A DNA stretch of 16,494 nucleotides from Lachnospiraceae bacterium (GCA_017542725.1 JAFXWR010000014.1:1-16494), one strand, 5' to 3'. Shown: positions 1 to 6,979, counted from the stretch's first letter. The notes: generated from the sequence alone by a model not told the origin. Numbers and translations: made by a program.

Positions 1-663
1 AATTTCATTTAATCTATGTGATATGAATACAATTGCAATTCCTTTGCTTGCAAGACTCTTTATTGATTCAAGCATAGTAGACGCTTCTTTCTCAGTAAGA
101 ACTGCAGTTGGCTCATCTAAAATCAAAACTTTAAGATTATCTTTACTAATTTCTCTTGCTATCTCAGTAAACTGCTTATGCCCTACAGGCATAACTGATA
201 CAAGCATGTCATCATCAATCTTAACTCCAACCTTATCAATGGCTGATTTAGCCACCTCTCTCATTTTCTTTCTATCTAAAGTGTCAAGTCTGTCTCCAAA
301 AACATTTGCTACAAAATTTGTCTTGATAGGTTCTCTATTGAATAATATATTTTCAGTCGCAGTAAATCCTGGTATCAATGAAAACTCTTGGTGAACCATA
401 CCAATACCAAGTTTAAGTGCATCACTTGAGCTTCCTATATGCACTGTCTTGCCAAACATTTTAATTTCGCCTTCGTAGCCGCCAGTACTTGATATCACTT
501 CATCGCCAAATAAAATATTCATGAGTGTGCTTTTGCCAGCACCATTTTCACCAACTAGACCTACTATTTCTCCTTCTTTAAGACTTAAATTTATGTCGTG
601 GAGAACAGTTGTGCCATAGTATGACTTTTGAATATTTTTCATTTCTAAAACATTTTCGCTCAT
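1..663 (-). CDS. ABC transporter ATP-binding protein, sugar/nucleoside type (3' end beyond window)
   Basis: Only the first 221 codons are in the window; the gene runs off the left edge. It is the first nucleotide-binding domain of an importer ATPase of the RbsA/MglA/nucleoside family, whose members usually carry two such domains in about 500 residues. Visible motifs are Walker A GENGAGKST (38-46), Q-loop MVHQEF (89-94), Walker B VLILDEP (179-185) and the switch histidine in FISHR (H216). The signature loop reads MPVGHKQFTEIAREI, departing from the usual LSVGQ. The start ATG at 661-663 is preceded by AGGTGAT at good spacing. It lies 52 bp downstream of the DUF3798 lipoprotein gene and probably energises import of that protein's ligand; a terminator-like hairpin lies between them. 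Substrate unknown. The permease genes are presumably further left. Confidence 0.9.
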   Translation of the reverse strand, partial: MSENVLEMKNIQKSYYGTTVLHDINLSLKEGEIVGLVGENGAGKSTLMNILFGDEVISSTGGYEGEIKMFGKTVHIGSSSDALKLGIGMVHQEFSLIPGFTATENILFNREPIKTNFVANVFGDRLDTLDRKKMREVAKSAIDKVGVKIDDDMLVSVMPVGHKQFTEIAREISKDNLKVLILDEPTAVLTEKEASTMLESIKSLASKGIAIVFISHRLNEI

Positions 664-681
664 AAAAAAATCACCTATTTT

Positions 682-712
682 AAAAAATAGGGCGGATGCT
701 ATCCGCCCCTAC
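682..712 (-). terminator. Hairpin terminator/attenuator after the DUF3798 gene (palindromic repeat copy A)
   Basis: On the minus strand the stop codon is followed by TGTAGGGGCGGATAGCATCC.., a perfect 8-bp stem (GGGCGGAT/ATCCGCCC, 690-697 with 701-708) and a 3-nt loop, then TATTTTTT. It has the form of a rho-independent terminator but sits inside an apparent lipoprotein-ATPase operon, so partial readthrough (more lipoprotein than ATPase) is likely. It is nearly identical to the hairpin at 2055-2073 and belongs to the same repeat family. Confidence 0.75.
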
Positions 713-715
713 AAA

Positions 716-1963
716 TTACTTTATTGAGAAATACTTCTCAGGAACTTTGACTTCAGTAGCACCCATGTATTTACCAGGATTACCCATTATATAAGTATCT
801 TGATATACAAGGAATACATTTCCAAGTTTAACTCCTGTGTCAACATTTGTATAGTTAGAACCATTCCATGCTGCCTTTGGAGTAAATACTCTATATGCTT
901 TTGCTATATCATCAATATCTTTTAATTCACTCTCGCCTTTTACAACATTTAATGCGTGTTGTGCAAGACCTGCTGATTGAGTATAGCCATAGCTATATGC
1001 CCAAGTACCAAATCTTCCTGCTCCACCTTTTTCATTAACTGCTGCTTCAACTTTATTTAAAATCTTCTCAAAATCACCAGCTTCTGCTGTAAGGTCTATA
1101 CCAAGTGCTCCTGGATAACCCATAAGTGGTGATGGAAGATCTGCTTCGATAAAATATCCACCATATGCAAGAAGTTGTTTGAGAAGCGGCTCTGTGTGAG
1201 CGTCATTTGTACAGAAGTATGCAGCATTCTTGCCATACTTCTCTACCCACTCAGGAACTTTCTCAAGAAGATATGCCTGCGCACCTGATACACCTACGTC
1301 AGATGTTGGATCTGGAGCTGTCTCAAGAACAAATTTCATACCATACTCATTGCAAGTCTCTCTCATGATAGCGACACGACGGCTCATAGTCTCATAAGCC
1401 ATGTGTCTTGGGAATGATACGTGAACGAATGTATCACATCCAAGTTCATGAGCAGTCTTGATGATAAGATATCCTCTTGCTACGAAGTCGTTATTACATA
1501 CGAGATCTGCAGCTGATCCTATCTCTGGTAAATCTTCATGTGATTCACCTGCGATGCAAAGTATGTCAGGACGTCTCTCTTTGATTCTTCTAAATGCCTC
1601 TGTAGTTCCAGGCACTGCTTGGTTTACAACTATTGCCTTCATATCTGGATCATCAGAAAGATTTACAATAGTTTGAATTGTTGTCTCAAGTTCATCAGTA
1701 AAGTTGTCAGGATATATAGCAAGCTTTACATTATCAGCTCCATACATCTCTTGAAATTTCTCTGCACCTCTTCTGTCATCTTCTGATTGAGATACAGAAC
1801 CTGTTACTATACCGATATGAATGTTGCCAGACTTTGAAGTCTCTGCTTGAGTTTCTACATTTTCTTTGTTTTCAGCAACTGTAGTTGCTGCACTTTTACT
1901 TCCACAAGCAACAAGTGTAAATATCATTGCGCTTGCAAGTAACATGCTTAATAATTTTTTCAT
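716..1963 (-). CDS. DUF3798-family lipoprotein, probable ABC-importer substrate-binding protein
   Basis: 415 residues. The N-terminus is a lipoprotein signal: positive MKK, a hydrophobic stretch and the lipobox LVAC with acceptor Cys20, then a Ser/Ala/Glu-rich linker to about residue 46. The mature part (IHIGIVTGSVSQSEDD.., later IVVNQAVPGTTEAF) looks like a periplasmic-binding-protein type I fold, and overall it matches my memory of the DUF3798 family. The start is supported by AAGGGGAG nine bases upstream. A promoter is visible at 1999-2027 and the next gene down is an ABC ATPase, so a membrane-anchored solute receptor is the natural reading. It lies directly downstream of the proline reductase operon, which suggests an amino-acid-related ligand, but nothing in the sequence names it. 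Confidence 0.85.
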   Translation of the reverse strand: MKKLLSMLLASAMIFTLVACGSKSAATTVAENKENVETQAETSKSGNIHIGIVTGSVSQSEDDRRGAEKFQEMYGADNVKLAIYPDNFTDELETTIQTIVNLSDDPDMKAIVVNQAVPGTTEAFRRIKERRPDILCIAGESHEDLPEIGSAADLVCNNDFVARGYLIIKTAHELGCDTFVHVSFPRHMAYETMSRRVAIMRETCNEYGMKFVLETAPDPTSDVGVSGAQAYLLEKVPEWVEKYGKNAAYFCTNDAHTEPLLKQLLAYGGYFIEADLPSPLMGYPGALGIDLTAEAGDFEKILNKVEAAVNEKGGAGRFGTWAYSYGYTQSAGLAQHALNVVKGESELKDIDDIAKAYRVFTPKAAWNGSNYTNVDTGVKLGNVFLVYQDTYIMGNPGKYMGATEVKVPEKYFSIK

Positions 1964-1998
1964 AATAATAACTCCCCTTTTTTTAGTCTTAAACTCAT

Positions 1999-2027
1999 AT
2001 TTTAATACAAAATTGCCATTTTTTCAA
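1999..2027 (-). promoter_or_regulatory. Sigma-A type promoter of the DUF3798/ABC operon
   Basis: Reading the minus strand, TTGAAA (2022-2027) is followed after 17 bp by TAAAAT (1999-2004), about 35 bp before the lipoprotein start codon. With the hairpin at 2055-2073 just upstream, this makes the transporter a separate transcription unit from prd. Confidence 0.65.
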
Positions 2028-2043
2028 GATAAAGAAATTATCA

Positions 2044-2077
2044 ATTAAAAATAAGGGCGGATAATATCCGCCCCTAT
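2044..2077 (-). terminator. Hairpin terminator after prdB (palindromic repeat copy B)
   Basis: Minus strand: TAGGGGCGGAT, loop of three, ATCCGCCC (2055-2062 pairs with 2066-2073), followed by TTATTTTTAATT. The stem is identical to that after the DUF3798 gene. It probably ends the prd transcript. Confidence 0.75.
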
Positions 2078-2095
2078 AAAACATTTCAATTTCGT

Positions 2096-2821
2096 TTATA
2101 CCTTTGCTACATATTCATAAGGAAGTGGAACTATCTTTCCTGGAGCATCTATCTTTACAAGTTGCTCAAGAGTATCCTTACAAATGTTATATTGCATTTC
2201 TACATCATGTGGCTTACCAGCATTTGCACCCATTGGTACAAGTGGTGCTGTAGCACGTGGAGTACCAGTTTGCTTAACAACCGGAGGAAGGGCTGCTATG
2301 ATAATAGTTGGTATTCCTGCTTCTTCAATAGCTCTCTGCACGAGCACGGCAGACCTATGGCAGGTTCCTCATCCAGCAGTCATAAGCACAGCATCTACTC
2401 CTTCTGATTTTAAGAATTTAGCAATTTCTGGTCCAGTCTCATTTTTAAACTTCTCTTGGTTTCCGCCACCACCCATAAATGTTGCGTGGGTCTTAGCTAC
2501 TCCACCAATTACTCCATTCTTTGCTAATTCATGAAGTCTCTCATATGGGAACATACAATTTATATCTTTATTAACATCACTGTTGTCATATCCACCGTGA
2601 GATACCATCAAGTCTTCTGGTTTAGTATTATCTGGAACTTTTCTCCAAGTAAAGTCTCCAGATAAGTTAAATCTCTCATCAGATTTGCAGTGAACACCAG
2701 CTGCAGTTGCTATAGCTACTATCATTTTGTTAAGTGGCTTAGTTACTGGAGCCCATACTGGTGGAGGTGTAACAGGTGCAAATATTTCTGATTGCATTCC
2801 TTTAACTACTGTATAACTCAT
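2096..2821 (-). CDS. prdB: D-proline reductase selenoprotein subunit PrdB (in-frame UGA = selenocysteine)
   Basis: Read straight through, this is a 241-residue selenoprotein. Without readthrough it appears as two abutting open frames of 150 and about 83 codons. The in-frame TGA (2369-2371) is codon 151 in the context ..LMTAG-U-GTCHRSA.., the U-x-x-C active-site motif of glycine- and proline-reductase subunits (Sec151, Cys154). PrdB attacks D-proline activated by the PrdA pyruvoyl group, cleaving the ring to 5-aminovalerate; the resulting selenide-sulfide is re-reduced through PrdC. AAAAGGAG lies seven bases before the ATG. It is last in the prd operon and is followed by a terminator. selA, selB and tRNA-Sec are encoded in the same window, so decoding as Sec is well supported. 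I could not fold a convincing SECIS by eye; CTGC and GCAG segments downstream of the TGA could pair. Confidence 0.96.
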
Positions 2822-2845
2822 AATATTCTCCTTTTCAATTATTCG

Positions 2846-3187
2846 TTATTTATTATCATTTGTGCTTTGGTCTTTAGGATTATTTTTCAAATAATGCTCA
2901 TCTACCTCTGCACTTATTTGTTCTATAAAACTCATATTAAAAGCAACAATTTGTCCTACCTTCAATTCATAGTCAGAAATTATCATTCTTTTAGGAATTC
3001 TTATTGAGCCAAGACGACCTTTGATATCAATTGCGACAGAGCCGTCATGAACTTCAGTAATGATTCCTTCATAATAATTTACTTTATCTATGTACTTTGG
3101 TATATTTTTTTCGGGCTCGCAATGCTCGCCCCTACGCATTATCGGTTCGCGATATTCGCCCTCACCAGAATTATTATGCGTTTGCAT
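2846..3187 (-). CDS. Small proline-reductase-operon accessory protein (CBO2463/CBO2479-like)
   Basis: About 113 residues between prdA and prdB, where clostridial prd operons often carry a small gene of unknown function; it resembles the family labelled CBO2463/CBO2479. The core from KYIDKVNYYEGIITEV to VGQIVAFNMSFIEQI has the spacing of an S1/OB-like barrel (G-I-I-x-x-V, D-I-K-G-R-L-G, L-x-V-G-Q). The start is uncertain. I chose the ATG at 3185-3187, which overlaps the prdA end by 14 bp, allowing translational coupling, with only a weak AAGAAG upstream; a second ATG is at 3137-3139 and a GTG at 3206-3208. The first 30 or so codons are written by a GC-rich palindromic repeat (3108-3166), so the N-terminus EYREPIMRRGEHCEPEKN is probably not ancestral. 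Confidence 0.75.
   Translation of the reverse strand: MQTHNNSGEGEYREPIMRRGEHCEPEKNIPKYIDKVNYYEGIITEVHDGSVAIDIKGRLGSIRIPKRMIISDYELKVGQIVAFNMSFIEQISAEVDEHYLKNNPKDQSTNDNK
3108..3166. repeat. GC-rich palindromic repeat, copy C, at the prdA/accessory gene junction
   Basis: Minus strand: after the prdA stop comes GAGGGCGAATATCGCGAACC, then GTAGGGGCGAGCATTGCGAG-CCC and GAAAAAAATA. The second part shares GTAGGGG...GAGCCCGAAAAAAATA with the element after prdC, and GTAGGGGCG with the hairpins after prdB and the DUF3798 gene. It can form imperfect hairpins but lacks a T-run on the coding strand, so it is not a terminator here. It is read as codons of the downstream gene. Confidence 0.6.
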
Positions 3188-5015
3188 ATTTCTTCTTATA
3201 CTTATCACTCATTGGAAGTGATTTCTCATTCTTAACGAGTTCAACTGGTTTGCCTGTTACTGAAGAAATGAGTTCAATATTTTGTGATTTAACATTTGGA
3301 TTCCATTCCTTCTCAGGTTTCTTAATTGGCTCTCCAGTCATCTCTGCTTTAAGCATCATGATAGCACGAACTGCATCTTCTGGGCAAAGAGTATTGTTTC
3401 CAAGGATTTCGTTTTCAATACCAGCTTCTGACTTGTTGTTGTCAACCATTGCTGTAACATACTTGTTACCTACAACGAGAGCACCCTGCTTAGCACAGAA
3501 TGACATACCAACAACTTTGATTCCTCTCATACCGATTTGCTCGATGTGAGATACAAAGTCAACGTGGTTGTTTCCAAATCCTTCAGTAGTAACTATTGCA
3601 CCTTCTACATCCATAGCTTCACAAGTCATACCAACACGCTTTGATATATAGAACTTCTCTGAGTTGATTTGTGGTGAACCTACAAATATAACTCCTGCAA
3701 AATCTATCTCTTCATCAAATAACATTTCAAGTACCATTGGCTCTCTCCAATAGTGTCTTGATTGCTCTTTTGATGCTGGTCCTATACAAGTAAGTGCGTG
3801 AATACATCCATCAAGAACCTCAAGTGGTGAACATACAACTGGTACGTTACAAAGGTCTACATTTGGATGTGCTCCTAATATACCTACTGGCTCTACAGGA
3901 AGAATTAAATTATCATGCATTGCGCCTTGTCCCATGATTTCTTTTACAAGTGCAACTTTCTTCTTTCCTGGACGACGAACTTGCTTGAACTCTTCTTTGC
4001 TTACGCAATACTTCTCATCAAGCTCTTTAAGTGCAAGTCTGATTTCTTGAGTAATAACATCAAAAGCCTTATGAGCAGCAAGAGGACCTGGTCTCTCCAT
4101 GTTCTTTAAGTTCTCTATCTTAACTGTTCCTCTTATGATTATATCACCGTGGTCAGGACATGATGGACGATTCCACATCACATTTTCATCAAGATATCCT
4201 TCTGATGAACCGAACTCACCGATTTGAACTCCCTCATCAGTAGTTCCTGTGAGCATCATAACTACGTTATCGAGTACTCTTGTAACTCCTGTTCCAAGTT
4301 CTGAATCTCCCTCTTTAGTAGCTATTGGTTGTGTATCCATTATAGTCTCTGAATATACATGATAGTTATCTTTTGTAATTATATCAATTTTTAAGTCATG
4401 AACTAATTCTTGAGAGTCAACTGCTTCCTTCTCGATTCCTTCTCTTATGTAGAGAGTAGTTCCGTCAATCTTAGTTTCTTTTCCTCTCTTAACTTCTGTG
4501 ATGTTGAAGTGTTTTCTTGTAAGAGTTCTAACTACTTTTTCTGCTCCTACTGCTGCACTTCCTGCTGCACTTGCTCCTCCTGCTACAGTACCTGCTGCAC
4601 CAGAACTTGCTGCGCCTCCGCCAAGACCCATAGGGATCTCTAAATCAATTCCTTTTCCTTCTCCAATGTGGATTTTCAATTTTCCACCACTAAAAGATTG
4701 TGTTACTGAACTTGCTGCTGCAGGTGCTGCCGGAGTAGCTGGAACTACTGCAGATGCTGCTGCCTCTTGTACTTTGTCTACGCAATCTTTAAGTATTGGA
4801 TTAAGTGAGTCCAATGTCTTAGTAAGAGTTGAACCCATTACCTGTCCAATAGTTAACGCGCCATCAAGTTTTAATAATCCTGATGATACCAAATCATCAA
4901 ATATTGCTGGATCTTCAAGGTCATGATGAGAAAGCTTTGTACCAGCTTCTCTTCTACAACATAGAACCGCTGGATCATTAAGGTGTTCTTGAGCGTATTC
5001 TGCTGAAATAGACAT
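3174..5015 (-). CDS. prdA: D-proline reductase proprotein PrdA (pyruvoyl subunit precursor)
   Basis: 613 residues. PrdA is made as a proprotein that cleaves itself at an internal cysteine, which becomes the N-terminal pyruvoyl group binding D-proline as a Schiff base. The likely site here is Thr409-Cys410 in HALTCIGPASKEQ, giving fragments of about 409 and 204 residues, in line with the roughly 45 and 23 kDa subunits known from the Clostridium sticklandii enzyme. Neighbouring conserved-looking cysteines are C389 and C395. Two Ala/Pro/Gly-rich low-complexity stretches (about 83-104 and 131-160) flank a small domain at 108-130 and look like flexible linkers. The start has a perfect AAGGAGG nine bases upstream. 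It lies 86 bp after prdC and overlaps the next gene by 14 bp. Confidence 0.97.
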   Translation of the reverse strand: MSISAEYAQEHLNDPAVLCCRREAGTKLSHHDLEDPAIFDDLVSSGLLKLDGALTIGQVMGSTLTKTLDSLNPILKDCVDKVQEAAASAVVPATPAAPAAASSVTQSFSGGKLKIHIGEGKGIDLEIPMGLGGGAASSGAAGTVAGGASAAGSAAVGAEKVVRTLTRKHFNITEVKRGKETKIDGTTLYIREGIEKEAVDSQELVHDLKIDIITKDNYHVYSETIMDTQPIATKEGDSELGTGVTRVLDNVVMMLTGTTDEGVQIGEFGSSEGYLDENVMWNRPSCPDHGDIIIRGTVKIENLKNMERPGPLAAHKAFDVITQEIRLALKELDEKYCVSKEEFKQVRRPGKKKVALVKEIMGQGAMHDNLILPVEPVGILGAHPNVDLCNVPVVCSPLEVLDGCIHALTCIGPASKEQSRHYWREPMVLEMLFDEEIDFAGVIFVGSPQINSEKFYISKRVGMTCEAMDVEGAIVTTEGFGNNHVDFVSHIEQIGMRGIKVVGMSFCAKQGALVVGNKYVTAMVDNNKSEAGIENEILGNNTLCPEDAVRAIMMLKAEMTGEPIKKPEKEWNPNVKSQNIELISSVTGKPVELVKNEKSLPMSDKYKKKYANA

Positions 5016-5065
5016 AAAATTTCCTCCTTAGTTTATTCTAAATATATATTTAAATTAATATATCC

Positions 5066-5099
5066 TATTTTTTTCGGGCTCGTGTAAATCTCCCCTACA
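5066..5099. repeat. GC-rich repeat, copy D, after prdC
   Basis: Minus strand, two bases after the prdC stop: TGTAGGGGAGATTTACACGA then GCCCGAAAAAAATA. It shares its ends with copy C, but the inner stem is degraded. It occupies much of the 86-bp prdC-prdA gap and has no T-run, so it should not terminate the operon. Confidence 0.5.
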
Positions 5100-5101
5100 G
5101 T

Positions 5102-6802
5102 TTAATCTTCATATTTTATTGATATGTCTGAACCACTCTCTATACTAATTACTAACTCGCCATCTGGTGTATCCTCTTTAAATACATATGGCTTACTATA
5201 GTCTTCACTAGATTTAGCAGCTTCACTGTGTGAAACCTGCTTAATGCCGCCTGGTTCATTTGACTCAGGGTTTCTTGATGCCGTGCAACCTTCTGGTATT
5301 GGCCCTTCAACAAATTTTGATTTTGTCAAATGACGTTGAACTTGCATGCCAACTGTCTCAAATATATGGTCAGTTGAATGGTGAACATTAAGCCCAAGAC
5401 CTGGTGCAGATCCCATAACTGTATTTGTACAGTCTGAACAGTTTGATATTAGAATCTCAGTAGCACCAGCCTTCTTTATATTCATACATTTAAGTGCTTG
5501 TCCTGGACAGTTGCCTGGATTCTCGCACTTGTAAACACCATTTCCTTTTGGATCTTTTGCTTGCTTACAATACTCTACATCAACTACATTCATATTGTAC
5601 TTCTTAGCAATATCTTTTAATCTATTTTCATCGGCACCGCAGGCACATACTAAAAGACCTACCTTAGCACCTTTATAATCCTTAAATGGCTCTGTGACTA
5701 TGATACCACCTGTGGTCTTTGTCACAGGATCATCAAGGCTACAAGGCTTACCCATAAATGGTCCACCCATTATTATTTCACCATACTTTCCATCGATACC
5801 ACCAGCAGCATTTATTACATCTTTAACTCTTACACCTATAGGAACATCATGGAACACCATTACTCCATTTTCTGTACCTTTTATCTTACCGCTGACAGTA
5901 ATTTTCTTTGATACAATTGGACGGCCAAGTTCTATTGCTTCATACACACGAAGAACTGTCTCAACATTTATAACAATTGAATTAGCTTCTGTTGGAAGTG
6001 CTGTAACAGGAAGTAAAATTCCCAAAGTCTCACGAATAATTGCTCTCTCTTCGCCCATCGGATAAATATCTGGAAGTAAATGAATACGAATATTATCAAT
6101 TCCTTTTAATGCTTTAAGTAAAGATTCTATTTCATGAGAGTGCTTTTGTTTTATAGCAACGATACCTTGTTTTGCATTTGTAATTTTCATTGCATATTGA
6201 ATACCTTTTACAGTTTCATTTGCAAATAAAACAAGTTGTGCCATATTGTGTGCAAGTATTGGCTCACACTCTGCTGCATTAACTAAAACATAGCCTCCAT
6301 GTAAATCAACATTTAATTTCACACCTGTAGGGAATCCAGCACCACCCATACCAACTACGCCTGCCTCAGTAACTCTGCCAAGTAAATCTTCCTTCTTTGC
6401 GCTTACTGGTTTTACAACTTTCTTTCCCATAGTTATAAGCGCCTTACTTGGTTTAATGAAAATAGCTTCATTTGTAATTTTCGAAACTACTCCATCTACT
6501 GATGAATGAATATTTGCACCAAGTCCTTGTGGTCTAGCAACTAATGTTCCAACTGTAACCTTGTCACCTTTCTTAACACATGGAACGCAAGGTTTACCAA
6601 CGTGTTGTTTTAATAACAATTCAATATCGCCAGTGCTCTTAATTGCAATTACAGGTTCTTTAGCTGCCTTAGTAACTTTTATAGCTGTCTTCGAAGTTGT
6701 CTTAGTTACTTTTTTAGCTGTCTTAGAAGCTGCCTTTGTTACTTTTTTTGCAACCTTAGTAGCACTTTTTTTTGCTTTAGATACTACACTTTTTTTTGCC
6801 AT
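5102..6802 (-). CDS. prdC: RnfC-like electron-transfer protein of proline reductase, PrdC (Sec-free, with Lys-rich N-terminal extension)
   Basis: 566 residues. PrdC passes electrons to proline reductase. The RnfC-like core shows CVPC (72-75), a biotinyl/lipoyl-like barrel region (about 55-130), the glycine-rich GVVGMGGAGFPTGVK (148-162; flavin/NADH-type region) and many cysteines in the C-terminal half (386, 388, 412, 426, 432, 439, 455, 458, 506) that could bind Fe-S clusters. Residues 2-48 are a Lys/Ala/Thr/Ser tail containing three 11-residue repeats, which I do not recall from other PrdC proteins. Some PrdC homologues are selenoproteins; this frame has no internal TGA. The ATG at 6800-6802 has AGAGGTG five bases upstream and is preferred over an in-frame GTG six bases earlier. 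It is first in the operon, behind the promoter at 6894-6922. Confidence 0.93.
   Translation of the reverse strand: MAKKSVVSKAKKSATKVAKKVTKAASKTAKKVTKTTSKTAIKVTKAAKEPVIAIKSTGDIELLLKQHVGKPCVPCVKKGDKVTVGTLVARPQGLGANIHSSVDGVVSKITNEAIFIKPSKALITMGKKVVKPVSAKKEDLLGRVTEAGVVGMGGAGFPTGVKLNVDLHGGYVLVNAAECEPILAHNMAQLVLFANETVKGIQYAMKITNAKQGIVAIKQKHSHEIESLLKALKGIDNIRIHLLPDIYPMGEERAIIRETLGILLPVTALPTEANSIVINVETVLRVYEAIELGRPIVSKKITVSGKIKGTENGVMVFHDVPIGVRVKDVINAAGGIDGKYGEIIMGGPFMGKPCSLDDPVTKTTGGIIVTEPFKDYKGAKVGLLVCACGADENRLKDIAKKYNMNVVDVEYCKQAKDPKGNGVYKCENPGNCPGQALKCMNIKKAGATEILISNCSDCTNTVMGSAPGLGLNVHHSTDHIFETVGMQVQRHLTKSKFVEGPIPEGCTASRNPESNEPGGIKQVSHSEAAKSSEDYSKPYVFKEDTPDGELVISIESGSDISIKYED
6653..6751 (-). repeat. 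Three tandem 33-bp repeats in the 5' end of prdC
   Basis: Codons 18-50 of prdC consist of three successive 11-residue units: AKKVTKAASKT, AKKVTKTTSKT and AIKVTKAAKEP. The DNA units are also clearly related, as each begins with AAAAAGT/AAAAGT followed by AC-AAG. Synonymous differences between units suggest the repeat is not very recent. The encoded segment would be a highly positive, probably helical or disordered tail resembling histone-H1-type tails. Confidence 0.85.
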
Positions 6803-6845
6803 GAGCACACCTCTTATTTAAAAATATTTTACACAATATAACAAC

Positions 6846-6864
6846 CAAATGCAGTTTTGCATTC
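6846..6864 (-). promoter_or_regulatory. Small hairpin in the prdC leader
   Basis: In the roughly 85-nt untranslated leader of prdC the minus strand reads AATGCA-AAAC-TGCATT, a 6-bp stem with a 4-nt loop and no T-run. A weak structure; possible leader stabiliser. The rest of 6803-7048 holds only the promoter and the terminator of the upstream permease. Confidence 0.3.
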
Positions 6865-6891
6865 AGCCGCATAATCAAAATGAACTATAAA

Positions 6892-6922
6892 AGATTATAC
6901 CACCTATAACCAAAATAATCAA
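6892..6922 (-). promoter_or_regulatory. Promoter and dyad element of the prd operon
   Basis: Minus strand: TTGATT (6917-6922), 17 bp, TATAAT (6894-6899), about 90 bp before the prdC start. The -10 end is embedded in the perfect dyad TTATA-N5-TATAA (6895-6909). The 20-bp block 6892-6911 recurs with a single change at 8094-8113 in front of the TSUP permease, implying a shared regulator or at least a shared promoter type. No -24/-12 sigma-54 sequence was seen here. Confidence 0.65.
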
Positions 6923-6979
6923 TAAAGTTTTAGAATATTATTGGTAAAATTTTACATAAATACCACTTTTGTCCTTTTT

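Noticed and set aside
23..394. Plus-strand open frame opposite the ABC ATPase
   Set aside because: The minus strand carries an intact ATPase with all motifs through this stretch; the plus frame has no domain or ribosome-binding site.
2348..2368. prdB as a pseudogene broken by a nonsense mutation
   Set aside because: The stop is TGA at the exact Sec position of the U-x-x-C motif, the frame continues intact, and SelA, SelB and tRNA-Sec are present.
4498..4926. Plus-strand Ala/Pro-rich open frame opposite prdA
   Set aside because: It mirrors the Ala-rich linker codons of PrdA on the other strand; no start signals.
2055..5099. The GC-rich palindromes as a CRISPR array
   Set aside because: Copies are kilobases apart, separated by genes, and diverge from each other; no spacer structure.
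6561..6821. Plus-strand hydrophobic frame opposite the PrdC N-terminus
   Set aside because: Complement of AAA/GCA-rich codons naturally reads as F/A/V/L; PrdC has the ribosome-binding site and promoter.
6846..6864. Riboswitch or T-box in the prdC leader
   Set aside because: The leader is only about 85 nt with one small stem and no terminator/antiterminator pair or T-box sequence.
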